Source: Hymenobacter aquaticus
Lineage (GTDB): Bacteria; Bacteroidota; Bacteroidia; Cytophagales; Hymenobacteraceae
DNA: 64,000 bases
Direction: 5' to 3'
Assembly: GCF_004765605.1 (NCBI RefSeq)
Contig: NZ_SRLC01000001.1
Location: 1,550,001 to 1,614,000 of the forward strand
Of the stretch, positions 1-7,329 are shown one piece after another. How positions within the stretch are numbered: the stretch's first letter is position 1; every line of letters begins with the position of its first letter. A program made the translations under genes and the position numbers. Below the pieces are notes generated by a model. It was given only the letters and a program-made list of their open reading frames with translations. It was not told where the DNA came from and made no database searches.

Positions 1-570
1 GTACCGGCGGGCACCTACAGCGTGTACCTCTACGTCTGGGAAGACAACAACGCGGAAATCTACACCATCCGCCTCGAAGGCCAGATTGTGCAGGCCAACT
101 ACAACAGCGGCACGGCCGGCCACTGGGACCGGCTGGGACCCTACACGGCCGCCATTACCGACGGGGCCATCAACATTGCGTTGTCGGGCGGCTGGGCCAA
201 CTTCTCGGGTATGGAAGTGTGGCAGCAGAACCCGGCGGCTAAAGCTACGACCAGTACCAGCGTAGCCACCGCAACCGGGCTGACGACCCCGAAACCGGGT
301 AGCGCGGTGGCCAGCCCGCCGGCCCGGGTGTACCCCAACCCCTCCGGCACCGGCCGCTACCAGGTGCTGCTGCCCGAGCCCGCGGCGGGCGACCTGACCT
401 ACACCCTGCTCTCGGCCACGGGGGCGCGGCTGGCCCAGGGGCAGCGGCGCGGCGGCAGCCAGCTGCTCCACTTCAACTTCGAGCAGGAAATAACCGCGCC
501 CGGCCTCTACTACCTGCTGCTGGAAGGCCCCGGCGCGCTGCACGCCCGCCTCAAGCTGATGCGCGAGTAA
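1..570 (+). CDS. C-terminal part of a secreted T9SS cargo protein
   Basis: The reading frame is open from base 1, so the gene begins upstream of the window; only about 189 residues are seen. The first part (residues 1-75) is a beta-rich segment with the look of a malectin-like or carbohydrate-binding domain (aromatic and Gly/Asn rich, with GHWDRLGPY and GWANFSGMEVW). A Thr/Ala/Pro-rich linker follows, then a C-terminal domain of about 80 residues starting YPNPSGTGRYQV and ending in a basic Arg-Leu-Lys-Leu tail, typical of type A T9SS sorting domains. The product is therefore probably exported across the outer membrane and attached to the surface or released. A hairpin follows 13 bases after the stop. 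The enzymatic or binding function cannot be told from this fragment. Confidence 0.8.
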   Translation, partial: VPAGTYSVYLYVWEDNNAEIYTIRLEGQIVQANYNSGTAGHWDRLGPYTAAITDGAINIALSGGWANFSGMEVWQQNPAAKATTSTSVATATGLTTPKPGSAVASPPARVYPNPSGTGRYQVLLPEPAAGDLTYTLLSATGARLAQGQRRGGSQLLHFNFEQEITAPGLYYLLLEGPGALHARLKLMRE

Positions 571-582
571 GCAGCCAACCCC

Positions 583-619
583 ACCAGGCCCCGCCCGGTA
601 CTCCCGGGCGGGGCCTGGT
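583..619 (+). terminator. Strong GC hairpin after the T9SS gene
   Basis: A perfect 16-bp inverted repeat (583-598 and 604-619) with a 5-base loop starts 13 bases after the stop codon at 570. There is no clear T run after it, so it may act as a transcript 3' end stabiliser rather than a classical intrinsic terminator. Confidence 0.6.
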
Positions 620-662
620 CACGTCCGAACCGACCCAGCGCACTACCTGGGTTGGGGTATGA

Positions 663-786
663 GGTAGAGACGCAATATGTTGCGTCTCGTCGTTGAACGA
701 AACTGGTGCAGGACACTGAACGAAATCGTTGCACAATCCTTTCGCGAGTCGTTCAACGACGAGACGCAAAATATTGCGTCTCTACC
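663..786. repeat. REP-A inverted pair
   Basis: Two 38-base arms (663-700 and 749-786) are inverted copies with one mismatch. Each arm contains its own small dyad around GAGACGC/GCGTCTC and a TCGTTGAACGA tail. Related copies lie at 5843-5879 (single) and 46654-46760 (pair). This is a dispersed palindromic element of the REP/BIME kind; no coding role is seen. Confidence 0.8.
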
Positions 787-812
787 CCGTAAGTCCGCCC
801 CAGAGCAGCTAT

Positions 813-1020
813 AGGTTCGGAAGGTACCCGGGTAGGTTCCGAAGGTAGCCCGGTAGGTTCCGAAGGTAGCCCGGTAGGTCCGGAAGGTAGTTGGGTAGGT
901 TCGAAAGATACCCAGGTAGGTTCCGAAGATACCCCGGTGGGTTCGGAAGGTACACGGGTAGGTTCGGAAGATACACGGGTGGGTTCGGAAGGTACCCGGG
1001 TAGGTTCAGAAGTGGCCGGC
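813..1020. repeat. 21-bp tandem array, about 10 units
   Basis: Ten degenerate units of exactly 21 bases, built on GGTTCSGAAGRTAcccgGGTA, fill the gap 3' of the globin gene. The period stays at 21 bases in spite of base changes. The period is a multiple of three, so heptapeptide-repeat reading frames open by chance; I do not consider them genes. Confidence 0.85.
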
Positions 1021-1038
1021 CCGCCGATAACGGGGCGG

Positions 1039-1428
1039 CTACAGCAGCGAGAGTGGGTCGCGCTTGCGCAGGCGATACTCAAACATGGTGGCGATGTTGC
1101 GGGCCCGCTCCTTGGCGACGTTGGCCACGGGGCCGGCAAAGAGCTCCTCCACGGTAGCCTCGAACAGCGCCAGCCAGCGGCCGAAGTGGGTGGCATCCAC
1201 GGGCAGGGGCAGGTGCTTGGGAAAGGGCCGGCCGTGGTAGCGCGCGGTGCCCAGCAGCAGGCTGCTCCAGAAATCGTACATGATGGGCAGGTGCCGGGAC
1301 CAGTCGACCTGGGCGAAGCCGTTGAACACCGGGGCGAGCAGCTCGTCCTGGTTGACTTTCTGGTAGAACGTATCGACCAGGCGCTGCACGTCGGCTTCGG
1401 AGTGGATATCGGGGCGAAAAACAGTCAT
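1039..1428 (-). CDS. Group III truncated haemoglobin
   Basis: A 129-residue 2-over-2 globin of the Ctb/trHbP group. The motif FYQKVNQDELLAPVFN (about residues 21-36) carries the B10 Tyr, His46 falls where the E7 His of group III globins lies, and His72 in PFPKHLPL is the likely proximal haem ligand; WSRHLPIMYDFW is also typical. Known members bind oxygen and nitric oxide and support nitrosative-stress or low-oxygen physiology. The gene lies 19 bases downstream of a small membrane protein gene on the same strand and is transcribed away from the copper ATPase gene ccoI, so it should share the divergent regulatory region at 1901-2062. The start is the ATG at 1428. Confidence 0.92.
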   Translation of the reverse strand: MTVFRPDIHSEADVQRLVDTFYQKVNQDELLAPVFNGFAQVDWSRHLPIMYDFWSSLLLGTARYHGRPFPKHLPLPVDATHFGRWLALFEATVEELFAGPVANVAKERARNIATMFEYRLRKRDPLSLL

Positions 1429-1447
1429 CAGCAGAGAAGAAAAGGAA

Positions 1448-1900
1448 TCAGGCCGCTTGCAGGGCCCAGCGGAACACCCGGCTGCCGGTGAGCAGCAGGG
1501 TGAGCAGCTTCACCACTTCCAGCCCGATGTAGACCGAGTGCAGGGCGCTGGGCGGGGCCGGGTGGCCGGCCAGCAGGGCCAGGGCGCGCGCGTCGAGGGC
1601 GGGCAGCAGCCAGTAGGTTTGCAGCAGCAGAATAGCGGCCAGTCCGCCCAGCGGGGCGGCAATGGCCGGGGGCACGCGCACCCACAGCGCACTGCCCACG
1701 GCCACCGTGGCCAGCAGCAGCTCCACCCAGTTCAGGGCCCCGAACACGATGCGCCCGATGCCCAGGCCCAGGGCCACGGTGATGTGGGGCGCGGTAAACT
1801 TCAGGGGCGCTTCCAGAAAGGAAATGCCGGCCACCATGCCCGCCCACACGAACAGCACCAGCACCAGCAGCAACGAGGCGGTAGAAAAGGAACGGGCCAT
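1448..1900 (-). CDS. Small four-helix membrane protein upstream of globin
   Basis: A 150-residue integral membrane protein with about four hydrophobic segments: residues 6-28, 42-70, 78-98 and 120-140. The segment GISFLEAPLKFTAP between the first two helices is the most distinctive stretch. I do not recognise a named function. It is the first gene of a two-gene unit with the truncated haemoglobin and is divergent from ccoI, which points to a role in low-oxygen or nitrosative-stress physiology. The ATG at 1900 was chosen because it starts just before the first hydrophobic helix; much longer open frames upstream on this strand run antisense through ccoI and are shadows. Confidence 0.75.
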   Translation of the reverse strand: MARSFSTASLLLVLVLFVWAGMVAGISFLEAPLKFTAPHITVALGLGIGRIVFGALNWVELLLATVAVGSALWVRVPPAIAAPLGGLAAILLLQTYWLLPALDARALALLAGHPAPPSALHSVYIGLEVVKLLTLLLTGSRVFRWALQAA

Positions 1901-2000
1901 ACGACGCGGGCAACAAAAGCGGGCCGGACCGCCAGCAGCGACGGCCCGACCAGCACGGAACAACCCGACAAAGATGCGGGTTCGGCGCCGGACTTGCGCC

Positions 2001-2012
2001 TGAGATGAATCA
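2001..2012. promoter_or_regulatory. Fnr/Crp-type site, TGA-N6-TCA (first of pair)
   Basis: TGAGATGAATCA matches the half-site geometry of Fnr/Dnr boxes (TTGAT-N4-ATCAA). It lies in the divergent promoter region of the globin unit and ccoI and is exactly 22 bp from a second such site at 2023-2034. The same pair with the same spacing occurs at 7989-8022. Binding is inferred, not shown. Confidence 0.6.
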
Positions 2013-2022
2013 GGGCCGGGGC

Positions 2023-2034
2023 TGACGTTCGTCA
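2023..2034. promoter_or_regulatory. Fnr/Crp-type site, TGA-N6-TCA (second of pair)
   Basis: The sequence CTGACGTTCGTCAG is a near-perfect dyad with TGA-N6-TCA core. It sits two helical turns from the site at 2001-2012, so two dimers would lie on the same face of the DNA. It is about 30-60 bases ahead of the start of ccoI. Confidence 0.6.
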
Positions 2035-2062
2035 GCTTTCGGGCGGGGCCGGCACCGGAGCT

Positions 2063-4522
2063 TTGGGCTTCCAACTGCTTAGCCTGCCCGTGCCTCCCGT
2101 TACTGCCTCTGCTTCCGTTCCGCCCCTCACCCACCGGGCCTGCGCCCACTGCGGCGACGCCTGCCCCGAGCCGGAGCCCATCCGCCTGGCGGCCCGCCCC
2201 GCGCTGTCCTTCTGCTGCCCGGGCTGCCGGGCCGTGTATGAGCTGCTCGACGCCAGCAACCTGTGCACCTACTACCGCCTCGACGAAAACCCCGGCCGCA
2301 AGGTGAAGGCCGTGGAGCTGCCCGGCCGCTTCGACTACCTCGACCTGGAATCGGTGCAGGGCCAGCTGCTCTCGTTTCGCTCCGACACCCACGCCCGGCT
2401 CACCTTCACCATCCCGCAGATGCACTGCGCCTCCTGCATCTGGCTGCTCGAAAACCTGTTCAAACTCAACCCCGGCATCGGCAGCTCGCGGGTGAATTTC
2501 CTGCGCAAGGAGCTGACGGTAAGCTACCAGCCCCGGGTCACCAGCCTGCGCGAGGTGGTCACGCTGCTGGCCTCCATCGGCTACGAGCCCCGGATAACGC
2601 TGGCCGAGCTGGGGGCCCAGCCCCACCGCGCCAGCCGCCGCCTCACCTACCAGCTGGGCCTGGCCGCCTTTGCCTTCGGCAACGTGATGCTGATGGCCTT
2701 CCCCGACTACTTTTCCTTCACCGGGCAGCTCCAGAGCCTGTTTGGCCGCTTCTTCGGGGGGCTGAGTTTGCTGCTGGCCCTGCCGGTGCTGCTGTTCAGC
2801 GCCCGGGACTTTTACCGCTCGGCCTGGCAGGGGCTGCGGCAGCGCTACATCAACCTCGACTTTCCCATCAGCCTGGGGCTCACGGCGCTGTTCACGACCA
2901 GCGTGTTCGACATCGCCACCGGCCGCGGCCCGGGCTACCTCGACTCGTTCACCGGCCTGGTGTTCTTCATGCTCATCGGCAAGTGGGTGCAGCAGCGCAC
3001 CTACGACGCGCTGCGCTTCGACCGGGACTTCACCGCCTACTTCCCCGTGGCCGTGACCCTGCTGACCAAAGACGGCGGCGAGCAGTCGGTGGCGGTGCGG
3101 GAGCTGCGGGCCGGGCAGCGCATCCGGGTGCGGCACCAGGAAATCATTCCCGCCGACGCGGTGCTGCTGCGCGGCTCCGGCCTGATCGACTACAGCTTCG
3201 TCTCGGGCGAGAGTCTACCGGTCGGCAAAGTGGCCGGCGACGTGGTGTACGCCGGGGGCCGGCAGGTGGGCCCGGCCGTGGAGCTGGAAGTGGTGCGGGA
3301 AGTATCGCAGGGCTACCTCACCCAGCTCTGGAACAACCCCGCCTTTGCCAAGGACGCCCGGCCCACGCTGGAAACCTACGCCAACACGGTGGGCCGCTAC
3401 TTCGTGGCCGTGACCCTGCTGCTGGCCGCCGGCGCGGCTTGCTACTGGTTTCCGCGCGACCCGCAGCTGGCCCTGCGGGCCGGCACCTCGGTGCTGGTCA
3501 TTGCCTGCCCCTGCGCCCTGTCGTTGGCCACGCCCTTTGCCCTGGGCGCGGCCCTGCGGGTGCTGGGCCGCCACCAGTTGTATCTGAAAAACGCGGCCGT
3601 GGTCGAAACCCTGGGCCGGGCCACCACCCTGGTGTTCGACAAAACCGGCACCCTGACCGACCCCCAGCGCGCCGCGGTCAGCTTCCACGGGCTGGCGCTG
3701 CGCCCGGCAGACGAGCAGCGCGTGGCCGCCCTGGCCCGCCACTCGACCCACCCGCTCAGCCAGCGGCTCGTCGAGCAGCTCGGCCCCGCGGCCCTGCCGG
3801 TCACTAACTTCCGCGAAACGACGGGCCAGGGCCTCTGCGGCACGGTGGCGGGCCGCGCGGTGCGCCTGGGCTCGGCGGCCTTCGTGGGCCTGCCCCCGGC
3901 CCCGCACGGCGAGCGGCAGGCGCGGGTGTACGTGGCCCTGGATGGCCTGGTGGCCGGCTGGTACGAAGTCAGCAGCGAATACCGGCCCGACCTGGCCCCG
4001 CTGCTGCGCCAGCTGGGCCAGCGCTACCAGCTGGCCCTGCTCACCGGCGACAACGCCGCCGACGAGCCCCGCCTGCGCCAGCTCTTCGGCCCCGCCGCCG
4101 AGCTGCGCTTCCACCAGTCGCCGCTCGACAAGCTGCACTTCGTGGAAGCCCGGCAGCGGCAGGGCCAGCGCGTGGTCATGGTCGGCGACGGGCTCAACGA
4201 CGCCGGGGCCCTGCGCCGCGCCGACGCCGGCCTGGCCCTCTCCGAAACCCTGACCAACTTCTCCCCCGCCTGCGACGCCATGCTGGACGCCGGCAGCCTC
4301 GGGCAGCTCAGCACCTTCCTGCGGTTCGGCCAGGACTGCCTGCACATCGTGCTGGCCACCTTCGTGCTGTCGTTCTGCTACAACGGTATCGGGCTGGGCC
4401 TGGCCGTGCAGGGCCGCTTCACCCCCATCGTGTCGGCCATCCTGATGCCCATCAGCTCGCTGAGCGTGATGGTGTTTGCCACCCTGCTGGTGCGCTACGC
4501 GGCCCATCGGCGCGGCCTGTAA
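2063..4522 (+). CDS. ccoI: Copper-transporting P1B-type ATPase for cbb3 oxidase assembly (CcoI/FixI)
   Basis: An 819-residue P1B ATPase. Numbering from a TTG at 2063, it has an N-terminal Cys cluster (C27-A-H-C30 and C51-C-P-G-C55) typical of CcoI, a heavy-metal domain motif MHCASC at 120-125, the transmembrane CPC at 482-484, the phosphorylation motif DKTGT at 526-530, and the GDGLND hinge motif. The family moves copper out of the cytoplasm to supply the CuB site of cytochrome cbb3 oxidase. No ATG lies near the N-terminus; TTG 2063 and GTG 2090 are both possible and the second removes nine residues with no effect on the domains. ccoS follows after 21 bases, and the cbb3 structural genes lie 3.5 kb downstream. 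Confidence 0.95.
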   Translation: MGFQLLSLPVPPVTASASVPPLTHRACAHCGDACPEPEPIRLAARPALSFCCPGCRAVYELLDASNLCTYYRLDENPGRKVKAVELPGRFDYLDLESVQGQLLSFRSDTHARLTFTIPQMHCASCIWLLENLFKLNPGIGSSRVNFLRKELTVSYQPRVTSLREVVTLLASIGYEPRITLAELGAQPHRASRRLTYQLGLAAFAFGNVMLMAFPDYFSFTGQLQSLFGRFFGGLSLLLALPVLLFSARDFYRSAWQGLRQRYINLDFPISLGLTALFTTSVFDIATGRGPGYLDSFTGLVFFMLIGKWVQQRTYDALRFDRDFTAYFPVAVTLLTKDGGEQSVAVRELRAGQRIRVRHQEIIPADAVLLRGSGLIDYSFVSGESLPVGKVAGDVVYAGGRQVGPAVELEVVREVSQGYLTQLWNNPAFAKDARPTLETYANTVGRYFVAVTLLLAAGAACYWFPRDPQLALRAGTSVLVIACPCALSLATPFALGAALRVLGRHQLYLKNAAVVETLGRATTLVFDKTGTLTDPQRAAVSFHGLALRPADEQRVAALARHSTHPLSQRLVEQLGPAALPVTNFRETTGQGLCGTVAGRAVRLGSAAFVGLPPAPHGERQARVYVALDGLVAGWYEVSSEYRPDLAPLLRQLGQRYQLALLTGDNAADEPRLRQLFGPAAELRFHQSPLDKLHFVEARQRQGQRVVMVGDGLNDAGALRRADAGLALSETLTNFSPACDAMLDAGSLGQLSTFLRFGQDCLHIVLATFVLSFCYNGIGLGLAVQGRFTPIVSAILMPISSLSVMVFATLLVRYAAHRRGL

Positions 4523-4543
4523 CCCTACTTTTCCCCTCGCGCC

Positions 4544-4690
4544 ATGACCATTATCTTTCTGCTGATCGGCATCAGCCTGCTCGTGGCCCTGCTGTTTCTG
4601 GGCGGCTTCCTCTGGGCCGTGCGCTCGGGCCAGTACGAAGACGACTACACGCCCTCGGTCCGCATGCTCTTCGACGACGAGCCGGAGTAG
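4544..4690 (+). CDS. ccoS: Cytochrome oxidase maturation protein CcoS
   Basis: A 48-residue protein starting MTIIFLLIGISLLVALLFLG: one N-terminal membrane helix (residues 2-25) followed by the short acidic tail SGQYEDDYTPS typical of CcoS/FixS. CcoS is needed to insert haem and copper cofactors into the CcoN subunit. It begins 21 bases after the ccoI stop and is probably cotranscribed. It is short and easily missed, but the length, helix and the tail with Gln-Tyr-Asp/Glu-Asp fit the family well. Confidence 0.93.
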   Translation: MTIIFLLIGISLLVALLFLGGFLWAVRSGQYEDDYTPSVRMLFDDEPE

Positions 4691-4718
4691 CTGGTGGATT
4701 GTTAAACGCCGCCGGCGA

Positions 4719-4746
4719 GTAGCGCGAACTAGGCAGTTCGCGCTAC
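4719..4746. repeat. Perfect 12-bp inverted repeat
   Basis: GTAGCGCGAACT (4719-4730) and its exact complement (4735-4746) flank a 4-base loop, 28 bases after ccoS. It could fold as a 3' end hairpin for the ccoIS transcript. There is no T run. Confidence 0.65.
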
Positions 4747-4807
4747 CCGCCCAACCACCGTTGCCGGGGCCCGACTCGCGCGGAACACGCGGGCTACAAC
4801 CGAAGAG

Positions 4808-4958
4808 CCGCAGTCGCTCGGCTGCGCCGAGTGACCACTACGCCGGAGGGGCTCTGCCCCGAGCGTCCCGCGCCGCTGGGTCGTTCTGACGGCGCGGGCT
4901 ACTTCGCAGCACAGCTGCTCAAGCGTAGGCGTCACTCGGCACAGCCGAGCGACTGCGG
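4808..4958. repeat. Long inverted repeat, 28-base arms
   Basis: CCGCAGTCGCTCGGCTG-type arms at 4808-4835 and 4931-4958 are inverted copies with one mismatch, about 95 bases apart. Each arm has an internal dyad (CTCGGC/GCCGAG). I read it as another REP-like element; the intervening DNA shows no gene. Confidence 0.65.
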
Positions 4959-5002
4959 GAATTTAAGAGTAGCGTGAGTTCGAGACGGGCGGCCACCCGG
5001 AG

Positions 5003-5172
5003 CCCGGTCGGCTGGTTAAGAATTATTTTCTTTTTGAGCTTTGCTAACCGCCCAGTTAAGAATTAATTTATTTTCATTTTTTGCTAACCGCCTGGTTAAC
5101 AATTAAGTTATTTTCACTTTTTCTTAACCATCTGGTTAAGAATTATTTTATTTTCGACTATTCCTAACCACC
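5003..5172. promoter_or_regulatory. 40-bp-period operator-like array upstream of the XRE regulator
   Basis: Four AT-rich units repeat at exactly 40 bases. GGTTAAG-type half-sites start at 5014, 5054, 5094 and 5134, and the CTAACC-type halves start at 5044, 5084, 5124 and 5164, so dyads of the form CTAACC-N4-GGTTAA lie at 5043-5060, 5083-5100 and 5123-5140; the last (CTTAACC-ATCT-GGTTAAG) is perfect. The array ends 16 bases before the regulator's start codon. It looks like an operator array for that protein; this is inferred from position. Confidence 0.7.
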
Positions 5173-5188
5173 GTATACCCTGCTGCTT

Positions 5189-5788
5189 ATGGGCCGTCGT
5201 GCATACCACTCTAACAGCTTGTCGGCCCAGGTGCGGCGGCATTTCAGCCTTACCCAGGCCGAGCTGGCCCAGTTTGTGGGCGTGAGTGCGCCCATGCTGG
5301 CCATGGCGGAATCGGGGCGCAAGGCGCTGGGGAAAGCGGCCGACAACCGGCTGTGGGTGCTGGCCCGCCTGCTGCCCCCACCCGATGGCCAGGGCCCCGA
5401 AGCGCCGGCCCCGGCCGCGGAGCCGGTTTCGGACCCGGCCGCGCCCCCGGAGGCGGCCGTGTTGGAGCAGCGCCTGAGCCGCCTGCGCTTCTACGTCATC
5501 AAGGCCCGCTTCGAACTGGGGCAGCGCGGCACGCTGGCCCAGGGGCAGGCCCGCCGCCGCTGGGCCCAGGAGGTGCTGCGCCCCCTGCTGGCCGCCCCGC
5601 CCGTGGAGGCGGTCTGGCTCGGGGCCGACCCCGCCCGTGACCTGTACTGGCTGGAGGGGCTGGTGATTCACACCAACGCCGCCCCCCTCACGCTGAGCGC
5701 CACCGAGCGGGCCCTGCGCCAGGCCCGGCTGCGCGGCCTCGAAGCGGAAGTGGCGGCCCTGGAGCAGGCCCTGGCCCCCAACACGTAG
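5189..5788 (+). CDS. XRE-like helix-turn-helix regulator
   Basis: A 199-residue protein with an N-terminal helix-turn-helix at about residues 10-50 (FSLTQAELAQFVGVSAPMLAMAESG), the classical Cro/C1 pattern in which a Gln-rich turn is followed by a recognition helix. The rest is Ala/Pro/Leu-rich with a predicted helical C-terminal half (residues 90-199) of no known family. The ATG at 5189 lies just after the 40-bp dyad array, so autoregulation is likely. The gene stands alone between ccoS and a REP copy. Its targets are unknown; a link with the respiration genes on each side is only positional. Confidence 0.8.
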   Translation: MGRRAYHSNSLSAQVRRHFSLTQAELAQFVGVSAPMLAMAESGRKALGKAADNRLWVLARLLPPPDGQGPEAPAPAAEPVSDPAAPPEAAVLEQRLSRLRFYVIKARFELGQRGTLAQGQARRRWAQEVLRPLLAAPPVEAVWLGADPARDLYWLEGLVIHTNAAPLTLSATERALRQARLRGLEAEVAALEQALAPNT

Positions 5789-5842
5789 CGACGCAGATTC
5801 GCGGCTCAGGCGGGGCTGAGGTTGTTAGGGCACGTTGCCAAC

Positions 5843-5879
5843 CGTTCAACGAGGAGACGCAATAGGTTGCGTCTCTACC
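5843..5879. repeat. Single REP-A copy
   Basis: CGTTCAACGAGGAGACGCAA followed by TAGGTTGCGTCTCTACC matches one arm of the REP-A pair at 663-786. It lies directly 3' of the thioredoxin-like gene. Confidence 0.7.
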
Positions 5880-5884
5880 CCCGG

Positions 5885-6484
5885 TTAGCGGCCTGGGGCG
5901 GCCAGCTTTTCCAGGGCGGCTTTGAACTCGGGGGTGTCGTAGTCGGCCATGCCCTCGTGGCGGGCGGCTACCTGGCCGTCGGGCCCGAGGATGACGGTGC
6001 TGGGAATGGAGTTGGAATCGAAGGGGGCGGGCAGGGTGGCGGTGGGAAAGTACACCGGGAAGGTGTAGCCCTGGCGCGTGAGCAGCTTGCGGGCCTTGTC
6101 CGGGTTCTGGTCGAGGGAAATCATGACGAAGGCCACCTTCTGCGGGTCCAGCTTTTTGTACAGGGCATGAATGCCGGGCATCTCGGCCACGCAGGGCGGG
6201 CACCAACTGGCCCAGAGGTTGACGAACACCACCTTGCCCCGGAACGCGCTGAGCTGCACTTCCCGGCCGCTGTTATCCAGCAGCGTCAGGTTGTGCGGGT
6301 AGCCGCTGGCGCTGGTAGCTACTACCGGGGCCGGCGCGGGCAGCGTGGGCGTTTCCGCCTTCCACAGGCCCGTAGCCAGCAAGCCGCGCTGCAAACCGCC
6401 CAGCACCGGCGTGCGCAGATCGGTGAACAGCACGAGGGCCAGCAGGGCCAAGGGCAGCCACTGCAACAGGTTTTTACGATTCAT
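5885..6484 (-). CDS. TlpA-like thiol-disulfide oxidoreductase
   Basis: A 199-residue membrane-anchored thioredoxin-fold protein. Residues 8-22 form one hydrophobic anchor, followed by a low-complexity Pro/Ala linker, then an AhpC/TSA-Redoxin domain from about residue 62 with active site WASWCPPC (C95 and C98) and the cis-Pro region NSIPSTVILGPDG. Family members act on the periplasmic side, reducing cysteines of c-type cytochrome apoproteins or copper-site proteins. Its place between the ccoIS genes and the cbb3 operon fits a role in oxidase maturation. Start ATG at 6484. A polytopic membrane protein gene lies upstream on the same strand with a 68-base gap. Confidence 0.88.
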   Translation of the reverse strand: MNRKNLLQWLPLALLALVLFTDLRTPVLGGLQRGLLATGLWKAETPTLPAPAPVVATSASGYPHNLTLLDNSGREVQLSAFRGKVVFVNLWASWCPPCVAEMPGIHALYKKLDPQKVAFVMISLDQNPDKARKLLTRQGYTFPVYFPTATLPAPFDSNSIPSTVILGPDGQVAARHEGMADYDTPEFKAALEKLAAPGR

Positions 6485-6552
6485 AAGCCAAGGGCGCGGG
6501 CCAGGGAAAGAGAACTGCCCGGCTAACAGCGGCGAAGGTACGGTGGTTCGGG

Positions 6553-7257
6553 TTAGCCATTTACAGGCGTGGCCGCCAACCGGCGCGCCCGCACCAGCTG
6601 CCGGATGGCGGCCAGGTGGGCCAGCAGCACCAGGGGCACCACGCAGCCCGGCAGCCACACAAACGGGAAGTGCAGCACGGCCACGTTGGGCTGCCCGAAG
6701 CCGAAGCGCTGCACGGGCGAGGGCACGGCCAGCACCGCGTAGAACACCACGTTCAGCAGCAAAGCCAGGCACAGGCCGTTCCAGACCAGCAGCGCCGTGG
6801 GGCTGAGCCGGGGCCGCCGGAACGCCAGGTACCAGACCACCGGCGCGCTCAGGCCCGAGAGAATATCCCAGTTGCGGCCCTCGAAGGTCATCAGCTGGGG
6901 CACCGCGCCGTGCAGAAACAACCCTAGCAAGACCAGCTCTACCGGCACCCGCACCACGTGCAGCAGCGTGAGCCACTCGGGACGCAGCGCGTCGAGGTAG
7001 GCCCGGCCGCGGGCAGTGAGAAACAGGGTGGCAATCAGCAGCAGGGCCGGGGCCAGCACCAAGGCCAGCCGGGGCGGCAGGGCCTGGGGCGCTCCGCTGA
7101 AGAAGCCCGTGCCGGCTACCGCGCCCTGCCCCGCCAGCCAGGCCAGCAGCAGGTAGAGCGTGGGGCGGGACTGGTGGGCGGCGCGGTAGAACAGCCCCAC
7201 CGCGAGGGCCGTGGTGAGGCCGAAAGCCAGGCTGAGGGCAAGCGGTACGGTTGACAT
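6553..7257 (-). CDS. Polytopic membrane protein of unknown function
   Basis: A 234-residue protein with about seven hydrophobic segments spread over residues 4-225, a conserved-looking GRNWDILSGLSAPVVWYLAF stretch near residue 133, and a basic C-terminal tail. I do not recognise the family by name. It lies between the Crp/Fnr regulator and the TlpA-like gene, all on the minus strand, so it may belong to a unit serving low-oxygen respiration. The ATG at 7257 directly precedes the first hydrophobic helix; an ATG 27 bases upstream would add nine residues. Confidence 0.7.
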   Translation of the reverse strand: MSTVPLALSLAFGLTTALAVGLFYRAAHQSRPTLYLLLAWLAGQGAVAGTGFFSGAPQALPPRLALVLAPALLLIATLFLTARGRAYLDALRPEWLTLLHVVRVPVELVLLGLFLHGAVPQLMTFEGRNWDILSGLSAPVVWYLAFRRPRLSPTALLVWNGLCLALLLNVVFYAVLAVPSPVQRFGFGQPNVAVLHFPFVWLPGCVVPLVLLAHLAAIRQLVRARRLAATPVNG

Positions 7258-7329
7258 GGCGGACGGGGAAATGGTACGCCACAAAGGAACCGGGCCGGCC
7301 GGTTTTTTAGCTTGCCAAATGGCAAGAAA

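Noticed and set aside
753-1196. Open frames of repeated Ser-Glu-Pro-Thr or Gly-Ser-Glu-Gly-Thr units on both strands
   Set aside because: They are the translated 21-bp array plus antisense of the globin gene.
1448-3136. 562-residue open frame running from the membrane protein gene back through ccoI
   Set aside because: Only the last 150 residues have membrane protein character; the rest is antisense to ccoI.
7311-7326. Palindrome CTTGCCAAATGGCAAG after the Crp/Fnr gene
   Set aside because: Short, without a T run in the right direction; could be a weak 3' hairpin or chance.
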